From NCBI GenBank assembly GCA_964520865.1, contig CAZFOY010000008.1, positions 1 through 64,000 of the forward strand: a stretch of 64,000 bases of DNA, in the 5' to 3' direction. Below the pieces are notes generated by a model. The model was given only the letters and a program-made list of their open reading frames with translations. It was not told the DNA's origin and made no database searches. The stretch is from CAVQCT01 sp964520865. GTDB taxonomy: Bacteria > Zixibacteria > MSB-5A5 > GN15 > FEB-12. The position numbers and the translations under genes were made by a program. Shown piece by piece: positions 40,899 through 50,124 of this stretch; within the stretch, counting starts at the first letter, position 1; every line of letters starts with the position of its first letter.

Positions 40899-42482
40899 TC
40901 ATCCCTGACCGATAATGAACTTTGCAGCATCCTTCAAATTGTCTACCACCGTAACATCGCTATGAAACCGCTCCCGGTCAAGCAGCTGTGACTGAGCCTT
41001 GCCGTAACCGGACGTGACCATAACAGAGTGACCGCCCATCACTTTACCCAAATTGACATCATCGAGCTTGTCCCCGACAACGTACGATCGACTCAGATCT
41101 ATGTCGAGCTGATAGGCTGCCTCTTCGACCATGCCGGGGGCCGGCTTTCGGCAGTCACACACCATCCTGTACTCAGTTATACTCCCCTCCGGATGATGCG
41201 GGCAGTAGTAAATTGCGTCGATAAATACATGCTGTGCGGTCAGCATCTCAAGCAGCCGGGCGTTTACGCTCTCAACTGCGTCAATATCCAGCTTCCCTCT
41301 CGCTATCCCTGATTGATTCGAGACGAAGATGAGTTTGAAAGAAGCGTTCTGAAGCTCCTTCAGGGCTTCAATCGCGCCCGACTCGAATTCGATCTTGTCC
41401 GGGTCGCCGAGAAAATGTTTCTCGACGATCACGGTCCCGTCCCGGTCAAGAAATACGGCCCGGTTATGCCGAATACGGCGACCGAGCAGACCGTCCGCCA
41501 GGTAGGCGATTCGCGCCGGAGCGATCTTTGTAAAACAGTACTGCTCGTCGCGATAGCACGGCTTGCTACCATGCAACGAGCAGGGTCGGCAAAACTCGTC
41601 GACCTGGGCTATCATATCGTTGATCCCCGCCGGTGCGAACCCCAGCACCGGATGAGTCGGACCGAAAACGGCAATAGTTGGCGTACCGACTGCCGACGAA
41701 AGATGAGCGATCCCCGAATCATTCGCGATCGTCAGGTCGGCCCTTTCAATAACCGGTGCAAGCGCTCGAATTGGAGAGTCCGTCAAGCGAACGAATGACC
41801 CCTCGTCGATAAGTATGCCCGGATCTCCCTTGTCCACATCTTCAGATGTGACTGCCCAAACGATGTTCGCCTTGTTCTTCTGATGAATTGCGACCGCCGC
41901 TTCCACGAACCGATCGACCGGGTACTGCTTGGTGGCGTGAGCAGCTCCCGGAGCAAAGACAACAATCGGATCGTCGTTTTTGAACAGTCCGGTGGATTTT
42001 TCTCGCTGTCCATCCGACCCTGTCTTCAAGTGCGGTCGACGGGAAACAGCTCGTGCTCCTGCGGCCTGGACCGCATGGTTGTATAGATCTATAGTGTGCG
42101 GCCAGACTTTCGGAAAAGCCTTGTGCTTCACGGCGAGGATGCGCTCGAACCGACGTTTCGGATAGACCACCTTGCGATCGGCCGTCAGCAGCTTGCGAGC
42201 GGCCCAGGATCGGAAATTTCCCTGAAGATCGATAATATGACTGAAATTCCGGTTGTCGAGCTTGAGCAGGAAGGCGTAGTAGCGCACGCCGGAGATGCCG
42301 TCGGGAATCGTGATCAGATCGTCTACTCCCTCGATCATCCCGGCGGCTTCGCGGTATTTCTCCTTACATAGCAGACAGATCTCTGCAGAGGGAAAAGCCA
42401 GCCTTAGATTGGTGATGGCGGCCGATGTAAGGATGATATCGCCGAGAGAGCCGAGGCGAATGACAAGAATACGTTCGCTCAT
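40899..42482 (-). CDS. Heptosyltransferase (GT9) fused to GmhB-type phosphatase
   Basis: 527 residues, two enzymes in one chain. Residues 1-335 are a GT9 heptosyltransferase-like domain (ILVIRLGSLGDIILTSAA; VVFAPGAAHATKQYP; IANDSGIAHLSSAVGTPTIA; CRPCSLHGSKPCY). Residues about 340-527 are a HAD phosphatase of the histidinol/heptose-bisphosphate group: FLDRDGTVI, VSNQSGIARG, zinc-binding CPHHPEG...CDC, RKPAPGM and VGDKLDDVNLG. GmhB dephosphorylates D,D-heptose 1,7-bisphosphate on the way to ADP-heptose, and GT9 enzymes transfer heptose to LPS, so the fusion joins two steps of one pathway. Confidence 0.92.
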   Translation of the reverse strand: MSERILVIRLGSLGDIILTSAAITNLRLAFPSAEICLLCKEKYREAAGMIEGVDDLITIPDGISGVRYYAFLLKLDNRNFSHIIDLQGNFRSWAARKLLTADRKVVYPKRRFERILAVKHKAFPKVWPHTIDLYNHAVQAAGARAVSRRPHLKTGSDGQREKSTGLFKNDDPIVVFAPGAAHATKQYPVDRFVEAAVAIHQKNKANIVWAVTSEDVDKGDPGILIDEGSFVRLTDSPIRALAPVIERADLTIANDSGIAHLSSAVGTPTIAVFGPTHPVLGFAPAGINDMIAQVDEFCRPCSLHGSKPCYRDEQYCFTKIAPARIAYLADGLLGRRIRHNRAVFLDRDGTVIVEKHFLGDPDKIEFESGAIEALKELQNASFKLIFVSNQSGIARGKLDIDAVESVNARLLEMLTAQHVFIDAIYYCPHHPEGSITEYRMVCDCRKPAPGMVEEAAYQLDIDLSRSYVVGDKLDDVNLGKVMGGHSVMVTSGYGKAQSQLLDRERFHSDVTVVDNLKDAAKFIIGQG

Positions 42483-42574
42483 TTACTGAAAAAGATACAG
42501 ACCGAGCGCCCCTGCCGCAAAACAATAATACCCAGAATACTCGAATTTCCCCTCTTAACTGAGGGTACAGTCTG

Positions 42575-43504
42575 TCAAATAACACCGCTGTATAGAAGCA
42601 GGGCTGTAACAGCGGCCAGGAGTATGCGATAATAGCCGAAAAGGGTCAGACCCCGGTTTCTCACGTAAGACAAAAGCCACTTGACCGACAGCCAGGCCGC
42701 GATAAACGAACAGATGATACCGGTCAGCGATGGGCCAATTCCATAAGCCGTGACTACCGCTCCGCCCAAATGCATCATTTCATACGAAGTCGCTGCTCCA
42801 AGGGTAATGAGTCCCAGAAGGAAGCTGAACTCCACTGCGGTCGCAATGCTCAAACCGGCAATCATACCGCCCATGATGGTAGCCAGACTCCGGCTGACAC
42901 CCGGCCACATGGCCGTCACCTGAAAGAGACCTATAACCAGTGCGTGTTGCCATCTGATGCCTTCGGTCGATGTCACAGATTCTTGTCCCCGGTTGTTCGA
43001 CTTGAAAAATATGGCAATTCCGCCGACCAGCCAACCGACCACGATCGGCCAGGGTCCGAACAGGTGAGCTTTGATCTGGTGTTCCAGGAGCGGTCCAACA
43101 ACAGCCGCCGGGAGAAATCCCACCACCAGCATTATGGCCAGGCGCAGTCCCGTTGCGTCGCGACCGAGCAGCCCTCGGATCATTTCGAGAATGCGTTTAC
43201 GATAGATGCCGAATACGGCGAAGATCGCACCGATCTGAATTATTATAGCGTAGGCGTCGGCAGCTTCCCTTGCTTCGCTCGTGCGACTCATACCCATAAT
43301 TCGTTCGGTCAGCAGTAAATGACCGGTTGAACTTACAGGCAGGTATTCCGTAACACCTTCCACGATTCCCAGTACCACAGCGTTACTCCAATGAAGATTC
43401 TTCGATCCATCGACGGGAGCTGCCGACTGCGTCGAATCGGCGGCGAGGGCAGTTCCATATTGGAGAACGACACAAATAGCCAGACAGGTTAAGATTTTAC
43501 TCAT
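42575..43504 (-). CDS. uppP: Undecaprenyl-diphosphatase UppP (BacA)
   Basis: 309-residue membrane enzyme recycling undecaprenyl pyrophosphate for wall and LPS synthesis. Both catalytic motifs are present: LGIVEGVTEYLPVSSTGHLLL (in parts, EGVTEYLPVSS at about residues 50-60) and MWPGVSRSLATIMGG. Multiple membrane segments. Unusual: about 35 residues before the family core, beginning MSKILTCLAICVVLQYGTAL, look like a cleavable signal peptide plus Ser/Ala-rich linker. A later start is possible but no in-frame Met precedes the first motif. Confidence 0.94.
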   Translation of the reverse strand: MSKILTCLAICVVLQYGTALAADSTQSAAPVDGSKNLHWSNAVVLGIVEGVTEYLPVSSTGHLLLTERIMGMSRTSEAREAADAYAIIIQIGAIFAVFGIYRKRILEMIRGLLGRDATGLRLAIMLVVGFLPAAVVGPLLEHQIKAHLFGPWPIVVGWLVGGIAIFFKSNNRGQESVTSTEGIRWQHALVIGLFQVTAMWPGVSRSLATIMGGMIAGLSIATAVEFSFLLGLITLGAATSYEMMHLGGAVVTAYGIGPSLTGIICSFIAAWLSVKWLLSYVRNRGLTLFGYYRILLAAVTALLLYSGVI

Positions 43505-43666
43505 AGCATGGTTCCACAGCAGTTTCGTCAGCGATCGACGAGAGTTTCCCTTACTTCCATTGACTTCACCGTAGAAGCACGGGTGTCAGCTCGCCCTTAC
43601 AACATTCAAAATGGCGGCAGTCACGGCACTATCAAAAAGGACCAAAGCCGAGTTATGCACGGAATA

Positions 43667-43696
43667 ACCGGTACGCTTGCGAAAAAGAGTACCGGT
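43667..43696. other. Inverted repeat ACCGGTAC/GTACCGGT
   Basis: Perfect 8-bp arms around 14 nt including a run of A's, 45 bp downstream of the barrel gene at 43741. Could end that transcript or bind a regulator of uppP. No clear T-run after the stem. Confidence 0.35.
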
Positions 43697-43740
43697 CCTT
43701 ATGTCCGAAATAGGCGGTGGTCATTATTATCACAGAAGAA

Positions 43741-44373
43741 TTACATCGTTCTGAAATCTATGCCGAAGAAGATCCCATCGTTTCCGTCGAGCTGGAATTC
43801 GCCGTATAGATTGATATCCTGATTCACCTGCCACTGCACACCGCCGTTAAGTCCGAACTGAAGATCAGTCTTGCTGTCTATGAGCGGTGAATCGAAGCTC
43901 TTCCTCTCGAGTCGCATATTGAAACGTCCGTAAGGAACAAGGGTGGTGCCGTTCGTCATCTTGAACGGGTAAGAACCGAGGTACTGGCCACCAAGGGTAA
44001 AATCCGAAAAACCGCTCTGGTTGTAATACTCGGTGAACGCTCCGGCCGCCATATCGAACGGACCATTTGAGTTGGCATCGACAAACTGATACTTGAAATC
44101 CGCTCCGAGAAAGAGCGAGGCATTGACGTTACTGTTGTCGATAACCCCAAGCTTGAGCCGACCGTCGGTGTGCGCTGAGAGCCCGTACGTAAACGAACCG
44201 AATGCCGAAGTTGCATCGGCGATACCGACTCCGCCGCCGAAGTAACCGCGCCCCATTCCAATTGTCTGGGCCGTGCTGAGGGAGCCGAACCCTGAGCCGA
44301 GAGCATCGCTGGCATAGGTTGCAGTTCCGGCAAGCATCAGAATCGAAAGACTCGCGAGCAGTAGCTTCTTCAT
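43741..44373 (-). CDS. Secreted beta-barrel protein
   Basis: 210 residues with signal peptide MKKLLLASLSILMLAGTATYAS. The mature part begins with STAQTIGMGRGYFGGGVGIAD, reminiscent of the start of PorV/FadL-type barrels, and continues as regular amphipathic strands (SFTYGLSAHTDGRLKLGVI, GVQWQVNQDINLYGEFQL) to a C-terminal IFFGIDFRTM. Predicted outer-membrane barrel of 8-10 strands. No known family. Alone in its transcription unit, divergent from the NSS transporter. Confidence 0.75.
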   Translation of the reverse strand: MKKLLLASLSILMLAGTATYASDALGSGFGSLSTAQTIGMGRGYFGGGVGIADATSAFGSFTYGLSAHTDGRLKLGVIDNSNVNASLFLGADFKYQFVDANSNGPFDMAAGAFTEYYNQSGFSDFTLGGQYLGSYPFKMTNGTTLVPYGRFNMRLERKSFDSPLIDSKTDLQFGLNGGVQWQVNQDINLYGEFQLDGNDGIFFGIDFRTM

Positions 44374-44668
44374 GACCTATTCCTCTCCTTGTTGGTCTTA
44401 CTCCAATATCAGAGCAATCTTAATGTCCACGCTAAGAGTGTCAACTACAAACGAATGCGGAAAACCACCCTTTTTGAACGTGACAACCGGGCTGAGGTTC
44501 CATTTTAATTATTAGTTGACAATCACTTGTCCTGGGAATTTTCTTAAAACGATTACAGCGTAGCCGAAAGTCGGCCATATTGTTTCTAATCGAGAACAGG
44601 ATCCGACAGAACTTCGGGATTCACGCTGCCTCATAAGCAGAACACGATAATTTTGCAGGAGTAGATTG

Positions 44669-46237
44669 ATGGCGAAAGTCAGGGAAAGATGGGGTTCGAA
44701 GATCGGTATCATCCTTGCCGTAGCCGGATCTGCGGTCGGCCTGGGGAATTTCCTCAGGTTCCCGTCGCAAGCGGCCCAAAACGGCGGCGGAGCGTTCATG
44801 ATACCCTATTTCGTAGCTCTACTATTAATCGGCATTCCTCTCATGTGGGTCGAGTGGACCGCCGGACGATTCGGCGGCTCGTTCGGCCACTCATCGGCGC
44901 CGGGGATTTTTCAGTCCCTGTGGCGCAAGAATCGTGCGATCAAGTATCTCGGCGTGTTGGGTATAGTCGGGCCATTCATAATCTACATGTACTATGTCTA
45001 TATCGAGTCGTGGTGCCTCGCCTACGCCTACTACTCCCTCGTCGGACACCTCAGCCTCGGGACCTCGCAAGGGTATATCCATTTCCTGCAATGGTATCAG
45101 GGCGTTTCTTCGTCCGGCACCTTTTCCGGTTCGGCCCCCGGTGCGATCTTCTTCCTTATCACATTTGTGCTGAATGTATCAGTAACCTATTTCGGCATCC
45201 GGGGGGGTATAGAAAAGCTGTGCAATATCGCACTCCCCACTCTGTTTTTCTTCGCGATCGTCCTGGCAATTCGCGTGCTCACGCTGGACGCGCCTCCGGG
45301 CGCTCCGGTCAACCAACACGCCATCAATGGACTCGGCTATTTATGGAATCCCGATTTTTCTGCGCTTAAGTCGCCCGATGTCTGGCTGGCGGCGGCCGGA
45401 CAAATATTCTTTACTCTCTCAGTCGGGATGGGGGTGATCCTGACGTACTCAAGTTATTTGAAGAAATCCGATGACGTCGCTCTCTCCGGCCTTACCGCCG
45501 CGGCGACCAATGAGTTTGCTGAAGTCATCCTCGGGGGTTCGATTGTTATACCGGCCGCGTTCGTGTTCTTCGGCGCGATGAATATTCAGGCGGTGGCCAA
45601 TTCAGGATCGTTCAATATCGGCTTCATCACCATGCCGCAGATTTTCGCGGGCCTTCCCGGCGGAGGGATCTACGGTTTCCTCTGGTTCTTCATGCTCTTC
45701 CTCGCCGGCATTACTTCATCGGTTTCGCTGGCCCAGCCGACAGTCGGATTTCTCGAAGATGAATTCAGCTGGTCGAGGCAGAAAGCGGTGAAAGTATTCG
45801 GCGTGGCGGCATTCATACTCTGTCAGCCGGCCGTCTGGTTCCTCCACAGAGGAGTACTCGACGAACTCGACTTCTGGGGCGGCACAGTGCTGATCGTGTT
45901 GGGAGCGACGCTTGAGGTGATCCTCGTAGCCTGGGTATTCGGGATCGACCGGGCCTGGGAAGAACTGCACCGGGGACACCAGTTGAGAGTCCCGAAGATC
46001 TTCAAGTTCATCATCAAGTATATCTCCCCAACTCTGCTGATCTTTATGCTCGGCTGGTGGTTGATTGACCAGTGGTGGCCCGTAATCACCATGAAGGGTG
46101 TTCCGGATGAGAACAAACCGTACGTTCTGGGCATCCGTCTCGTTCTCCTCGGAGCGATCCTGCTGTTGATGTTCCTTGTCTACAAAGCATGGAAGGGACG
46201 ACCGGAAGAAACCGACAGCCAGGGAGACGAATCATGA
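44669..46237 (+). CDS. Sodium-dependent NSS-family transporter
   Basis: 522 residues from ATG 44669, six bases after AGGAG. Neurotransmitter:sodium symporter family (LeuT fold). The unwound first helix with sodium/substrate site is GIILAVAGSAVGLGNFLRFP; then MWVEWTAGRFGG and about 12 membrane segments in all. Imports an amino acid or related compound with Na+. The downstream 41-codon gene matches the small subunit that accompanies the methionine/alanine importer branch, so a small neutral amino acid is the best guess. Confidence 0.94.
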   Translation: MAKVRERWGSKIGIILAVAGSAVGLGNFLRFPSQAAQNGGGAFMIPYFVALLLIGIPLMWVEWTAGRFGGSFGHSSAPGIFQSLWRKNRAIKYLGVLGIVGPFIIYMYYVYIESWCLAYAYYSLVGHLSLGTSQGYIHFLQWYQGVSSSGTFSGSAPGAIFFLITFVLNVSVTYFGIRGGIEKLCNIALPTLFFFAIVLAIRVLTLDAPPGAPVNQHAINGLGYLWNPDFSALKSPDVWLAAAGQIFFTLSVGMGVILTYSSYLKKSDDVALSGLTAAATNEFAEVILGGSIVIPAAFVFFGAMNIQAVANSGSFNIGFITMPQIFAGLPGGGIYGFLWFFMLFLAGITSSVSLAQPTVGFLEDEFSWSRQKAVKVFGVAAFILCQPAVWFLHRGVLDELDFWGGTVLIVLGATLEVILVAWVFGIDRAWEELHRGHQLRVPKIFKFIIKYISPTLLIFMLGWWLIDQWWPVITMKGVPDENKPYVLGIRLVLLGAILLLMFLVYKAWKGRPEETDSQGDES

Positions 46238-46359
46238 CAACAGGTGGTTGGATCTTCATGCTGCTTTCCTGGACTGTGATCATAAGCGTGCTGATTTTCT
46301 GTTACCGACGCAGCTTCGGCGGCGATAGCAACGCACAGGATTCGCAGGACAAGCAGTAA
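46234..46359 (+). CDS. MetS-like small subunit of the NSS transporter
   Basis: 41 residues, starting in a 4-bp overlap (ATGA) with the transporter stop; this coupling and the following terminator support it as a gene. It begins MTTGGWIFMLLSWTVIISVL, one transmembrane helix, then a basic turn (CYRRSFGG) and a polar tail. The MTTG start, size and position match MetS-family small subunits, which are required for activity of MetP-type importers. Too short for most gene finders. Confidence 0.82.
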   Translation: MTTGGWIFMLLSWTVIISVLIFCYRRSFGGDSNAQDSQDKQ

Positions 46360-46381
46360 GTCACAGAATCTGGCCCCGGCG

Positions 46382-46414
46382 ACGCCGAGCACTTCGATAT
46401 TCTCGGCGTTTTCT
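46382..46414 (+). terminator. Terminator of the NSS transporter operon
   Basis: Stem ACGCCGAG/CTCGGCGT (46382-46389 and 46402-46409) followed by TTTTCTGATTTT. It lies between the transporter pair and the convergent nuclease gene. Confidence 0.8.
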
Positions 46415-46426
46415 GATTTTGAGCTG

Positions 46427-47542
46427 TCAGTCTTCTTCGCTTAGATACGTCAGTGCCATCTGCCGGAGCTTGTCCGAATCGAATCCCTTGAGATCGATCG
46501 TTTCAAGAAACCTTAGAAACTCGCTGTCGAGTCTGCCGATCGCAGAGCGTCCGAATCCGGTCGATTCCTGGCCGTTCTTCTGTTTCTCGAACGAGATATC
46601 CAGAGCGAACGACTTCTGTTTGAGGTCAGCAATTACATCTGCCGGGATGGTCTTCAACGTCTCTTCAGTCACACCACTTACCTTGACCCGAACAATCTTA
46701 TCGGAGCTGTCCACTTCGGACAGCTTATCTTTGAGCAGTGCCGCCAGTTCATCGCCGCGTTGTCCCCGGGCATCGATGGGCGTCAGGTCGACCATCTGTC
46801 GGCACTGAACCTCGTGGAAGTTGACACTGAACGGTTGCAGGATCACCTCTACAAACCCCTTGGGTGACTCCCGCTCCGATTGTGAGAGCCGTTCGGTCGA
46901 CCCGGCATAGAAGGATCGTTCGGCTACCTTACAGTAGTTGTGAAAGTGTCCTAAGGCGGTGTAGTCAAAACTCTCCATAATGTCAATCGGCAATTCCTGC
47001 TCTCCGAGATCGGCCATCGAGAACTCAGGCATTCCGGCCGCGACGCCGTGCATGATAAGAACGTTGTGTCGTTTGGAGCTGTCCGGAAGGCACTTGGTCA
47101 ATTCATCTTTCTGGATCTGTGTAGTAAGACAATGGGGAAGCGCAAAGAACCTCGTGTCGGCAATGTCGAATGTCTGAAGCCGGGTGCCTGATGATATGAA
47201 GAGATTGTCGATATGCTTGTAGACTTCAAGAGCGGCCCCGATATGCGGCTGTTTGGGGGCGTCGTGATTGCCGCTTATGATTACAGTCGGAATCCCGGCC
47301 TCCGAAGCAAGGCGATGGAGCTGTTCGCCGGCGATAGCCATGATCCGGTTCAGAGGGCGGACGACATGGAAGAGATCACCCGAGTGAATACATACGTCCG
47401 GCTTCAGCCTGATGATCTCGTCAACCGCTGCTACGAAGCTGTTGATGATATCTTCCTGCCGCAGGGTCAGGCCGCTGGCGCCTCGCCGGGCGTGTCCTTC
47501 ACCGGCCCCAAGATGGCTGTCAGAAACATGACATATTCGCAT
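46427..47542 (-). CDS. Mre11/SbcD-like metallophosphoesterase nuclease
   Basis: 371 residues. All phosphoesterase metal motifs are present: CHVSDSHLG, HSGDLFHVV, ISGNHDAP, MHGVAAG and ALGHFHNY. Length and order match the SbcD/Mre11 DNA-repair nuclease family, with a C-terminal ~130-residue tail for capping or partner binding. No SbcC/Rad50 ATPase gene is adjacent, unlike the usual arrangement, so it either partners a distant SbcC or acts alone. Inserts about residues 14-27 (GAGEGHARRGASGL) next to the first motif. Confidence 0.9.
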   Translation of the reverse strand: MRICHVSDSHLGAGEGHARRGASGLTLRQEDIINSFVAAVDEIIRLKPDVCIHSGDLFHVVRPLNRIMAIAGEQLHRLASEAGIPTVIISGNHDAPKQPHIGAALEVYKHIDNLFISSGTRLQTFDIADTRFFALPHCLTTQIQKDELTKCLPDSSKRHNVLIMHGVAAGMPEFSMADLGEQELPIDIMESFDYTALGHFHNYCKVAERSFYAGSTERLSQSERESPKGFVEVILQPFSVNFHEVQCRQMVDLTPIDARGQRGDELAALLKDKLSEVDSSDKIVRVKVSGVTEETLKTIPADVIADLKQKSFALDISFEKQKNGQESTGFGRSAIGRLDSEFLRFLETIDLKGFDSDKLRQMALTYLSEED

Positions 47543-47608
47543 ACAGGAGAATATAAAGCACCGACAGATGTAATGGAATCACAAAACAATATTGAGAGGA
47601 AGCAGAGA

Positions 47609-49039
47609 CTAATAGATGTCGTAGCGGGCGACACGGTCTCGAAGCGTATTGCGGCTGATGCCGAGTGCCTCAGAAGTTTTGACCTGGTTGCCTTCAAAAT
47701 GCTTCAGGCAGGAAGAAATGATGGCCCGCTCGAAAGCCGACTCCATGAACTGAAATATCCGTCCGTGGGAGCTGGCGATCAGTTTCGGCATCACCGGATC
47801 GACGATCTTCTTGAACGTCTCGGTATAGTCTTCCTGGAGTACGTCGAGATCGACGTCGAGCTTGCCGGAGGTTTCCGTGAAGACCGGGAAGTCTTCGGGC
47901 TGAAGGGTCTCCCCTTTGGACATGACCATGGCCGTATGAATGTTGTTCTCAAGCTCACGAACGTTGCCCGGCCAGTTGTATTTCAGCAGCATCTGCAGGG
48001 CGTTCTTGGACACCTTCCGAACCGGCTGCTGCAACTGGTTCGCGAACTTCTTGGCGAAGAAGTCGATTAACAGGGCGATGTCTCCGCGACGTTCGCGGAG
48101 CGGGGGTATGAAGATCGAAACGACTTTCAGACGATAGAACAGATCGACCCGGAATGATCCGTCTTTCATTCCCTGGACCAAAGACTTGTTGGTTGCGGCA
48201 ATAATACGGACGTCGACATCGATCGATTCGTTTCCGCCGACTCGCTCGAACTGTTTCTCCTGAAGGACTCTCAGCAGTTTCGATTGCGTGAGCATCGACA
48301 TATCACCGATCTCGTCGAGGAAGAGCGTACCTTTGTCGGCCTGCTCGAACTTACCGATCCGTTTGAAATAGGCTCCGGTAAATGCACCCTTCTCATGACC
48401 GAACAGCTCCGACTCAAGGAGTGTCTCGGGAAGAGCCGCGCAGTTGACCGAGAGGAAGGCGTTGCTTCGCCGATTCGAGTTACGGTGGATCGCCCGGGCA
48501 ACCAGCTCCTTACCGGTGCCGCTCTCGCCGAAAATCAGCACTGCAGCGTCGGTCTTTGCCACCTGGCCGATCAGCTTGGCGATTTCTACGATCTCGGGCG
48601 ACTGGCCGATTATTTCCCCGACCTCTTTGGTCGCGGCGGGAGCCTCGATCGTCTCGCCCGGAGCTTTCGGCTTGTGGTGGAATCCGCAGGCCTTGTTGAC
48701 CGAGTCGATGAGCTTCTGAATCTCGAACGGTTTCGTGAGATACTCGTAAGCGCCCTCGCGCATCGCCTCGATTGCATTGTCCGTGGAAACGAATCCGGAT
48801 ATGACGATTACCGGCATCTCCGTATCAATCTGCTTGATCTGTTTGAGAACGTCGAGACCCGAGAGCGACGGCAGGTTGACGTCGAGCATTACCAGATCGA
48901 CATCGTTGTGTTCCTTCACGTACCTGCCAACTTCGAGTCCGTCCTCGAGAAATGCAAAATTGTATTTGTCCGGGTCAAACAGGTTGGCCAGGGACTGAGA
49001 CAGGTCTTGATCGTCGTCTACAAGCAGTATATTCTTCAT
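47609..49039 (-). CDS. Sigma-54-dependent response regulator (NtrC family)
   Basis: 476 residues in the classical three-part form. Receiver domain 1-120 with acidic pocket DDD (8-10) and phospho-acceptor Asp53 (MLDVNLPSLSG). AAA+ domain with Walker A GESGTGKE at 171-178 and the sigma-54 contact loop GAFTGA at 218-223. C-terminal Fis-type helix-turn-helix (QVKTSEALGISRNTLRDRV). Activates transcription from -24/-12 promoters when phosphorylated. No histidine kinase gene is adjacent, so its sensor and targets are unknown. Confidence 0.96.
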   Translation of the reverse strand: MKNILLVDDDQDLSQSLANLFDPDKYNFAFLEDGLEVGRYVKEHNDVDLVMLDVNLPSLSGLDVLKQIKQIDTEMPVIVISGFVSTDNAIEAMREGAYEYLTKPFEIQKLIDSVNKACGFHHKPKAPGETIEAPAATKEVGEIIGQSPEIVEIAKLIGQVAKTDAAVLIFGESGTGKELVARAIHRNSNRRSNAFLSVNCAALPETLLESELFGHEKGAFTGAYFKRIGKFEQADKGTLFLDEIGDMSMLTQSKLLRVLQEKQFERVGGNESIDVDVRIIAATNKSLVQGMKDGSFRVDLFYRLKVVSIFIPPLRERRGDIALLIDFFAKKFANQLQQPVRKVSKNALQMLLKYNWPGNVRELENNIHTAMVMSKGETLQPEDFPVFTETSGKLDVDLDVLQEDYTETFKKIVDPVMPKLIASSHGRIFQFMESAFERAIISSCLKHFEGNQVKTSEALGISRNTLRDRVARYDIY

Positions 49040-49269
49040 AACCCTTTTTCTACGCTTTGCAGTACACTCGTATTATCGGCGGCAGTTGAATTTTATGAAC
49101 AGACCGAGGTCAAAATTTGCACGGTTTTCTTCAGAAAAACGGAAGATTATTCCGCGTCAGTCGGCGGTTTTCAAACTATTGGACGGAACGGTGCAAACAA
49201 CGGAACCTCGGCGATGCAAACCGATGCTCATTCGCCGAAAGGTGTTTCAAAATGAGATGGAAAATTGAA

Positions 49270-50112
49270 TCAGTCTTCTTCGATAAGAAACCGGGTGGCC
49301 GTCCCCATCCAGAGAAAATTCACGGCCATATCAACGACAAGGCCGATCAATAGAAGCCAGTAAATCAACTCCGGACGGAACTTATTCACTATAGTGTCCT
49401 CTTGATTAATGAGCAGGTTCAACAGCAGAGGAACCACCATTATGGTCAGGGACAGAAAGAAAGCCGTGAACGGATGTTTGAGAAATATCTTGAGAGATTC
49501 CAGCAATCCGCGGGCAAAGCTCACCTGGTGCACCACGATATAAGGGATAGCGAAGAAGAAGAACGATACCGTCAGGACGTATAGAAACGGCTGAACCATG
49601 TTCGTGAAAACGTAAATACGCCTCGGTGAACCGACCAGTACGGTATGAAGCATTCCCGGCAACTTGACGTTGATGAACAGGATAATTCCGTTAATCACCA
49701 GCCAGGCCAGAACCAGCTGAAACCAGAGATAGACTACGCCGCCAAACGTCTTCTCTTCTCTTTCGGTGACCTTGACAAATCCGTAGTAGAACATCATGGC
49801 CACGGCTCCGAGCACCGCACCTTCGACCAGGATCCCGGCATAGAATTTGGCCCAACCGAAGAAATACGGCAGGGTCAGGAAATGTCCGGGGTAATGGGTG
49901 AATCCGGTGGCGTAACGGCCATTCACTATATGTATCCAGGGATTGATCAGTCCGTAGAAGATCGGCGAGAAGAAATCGTAATGGGCGTACAGAATCAGCC
50001 AGTCAAAGAGGAAGTAAAGGAACAGCAGTCCCCATATTCTCCCCCGGCCGATTTGCTTTATGGTATCAACATAAAGGGCGATGAACCTGTTGAGACCCTG
50101 GAACGCTGCCAT
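49270..50112 (-). CDS. Multi-pass membrane protein of unknown function
   Basis: 280 residues with about six hydrophobic segments (starting near 27-44, 85-110, 128-150, 175-200, 220-238, 250-270) and an amphipathic N-terminus. Layout resembles inner-membrane YIP1/DUF-type proteins, with VHQVSFARGLLESLKIFLKHP between helices as in other membrane proteins of FCB bacteria. No catalytic motif seen. Last gene of a three-gene unit with the fibronectin lipoprotein and PEGA protein, 12 bp after the former. Confidence 0.75.
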   Translation of the reverse strand: MAAFQGLNRFIALYVDTIKQIGRGRIWGLLFLYFLFDWLILYAHYDFFSPIFYGLINPWIHIVNGRYATGFTHYPGHFLTLPYFFGWAKFYAGILVEGAVLGAVAMMFYYGFVKVTEREEKTFGGVVYLWFQLVLAWLVINGIILFINVKLPGMLHTVLVGSPRRIYVFTNMVQPFLYVLTVSFFFFAIPYIVVHQVSFARGLLESLKIFLKHPFTAFFLSLTIMVVPLLLNLLINQEDTIVNKFRPELIYWLLLIGLVVDMAVNFLWMGTATRFLIEED

Positions 50113-50124
50113 CGAGATCCTCCC

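Noticed and set aside
49040..49269. Searched for a -24/-12 sigma-54 promoter near the NtrC-type regulator
   Set aside because: No TGGCAC-N5-TTGC match was found in this gap or in the gaps flanking neighbouring genes.
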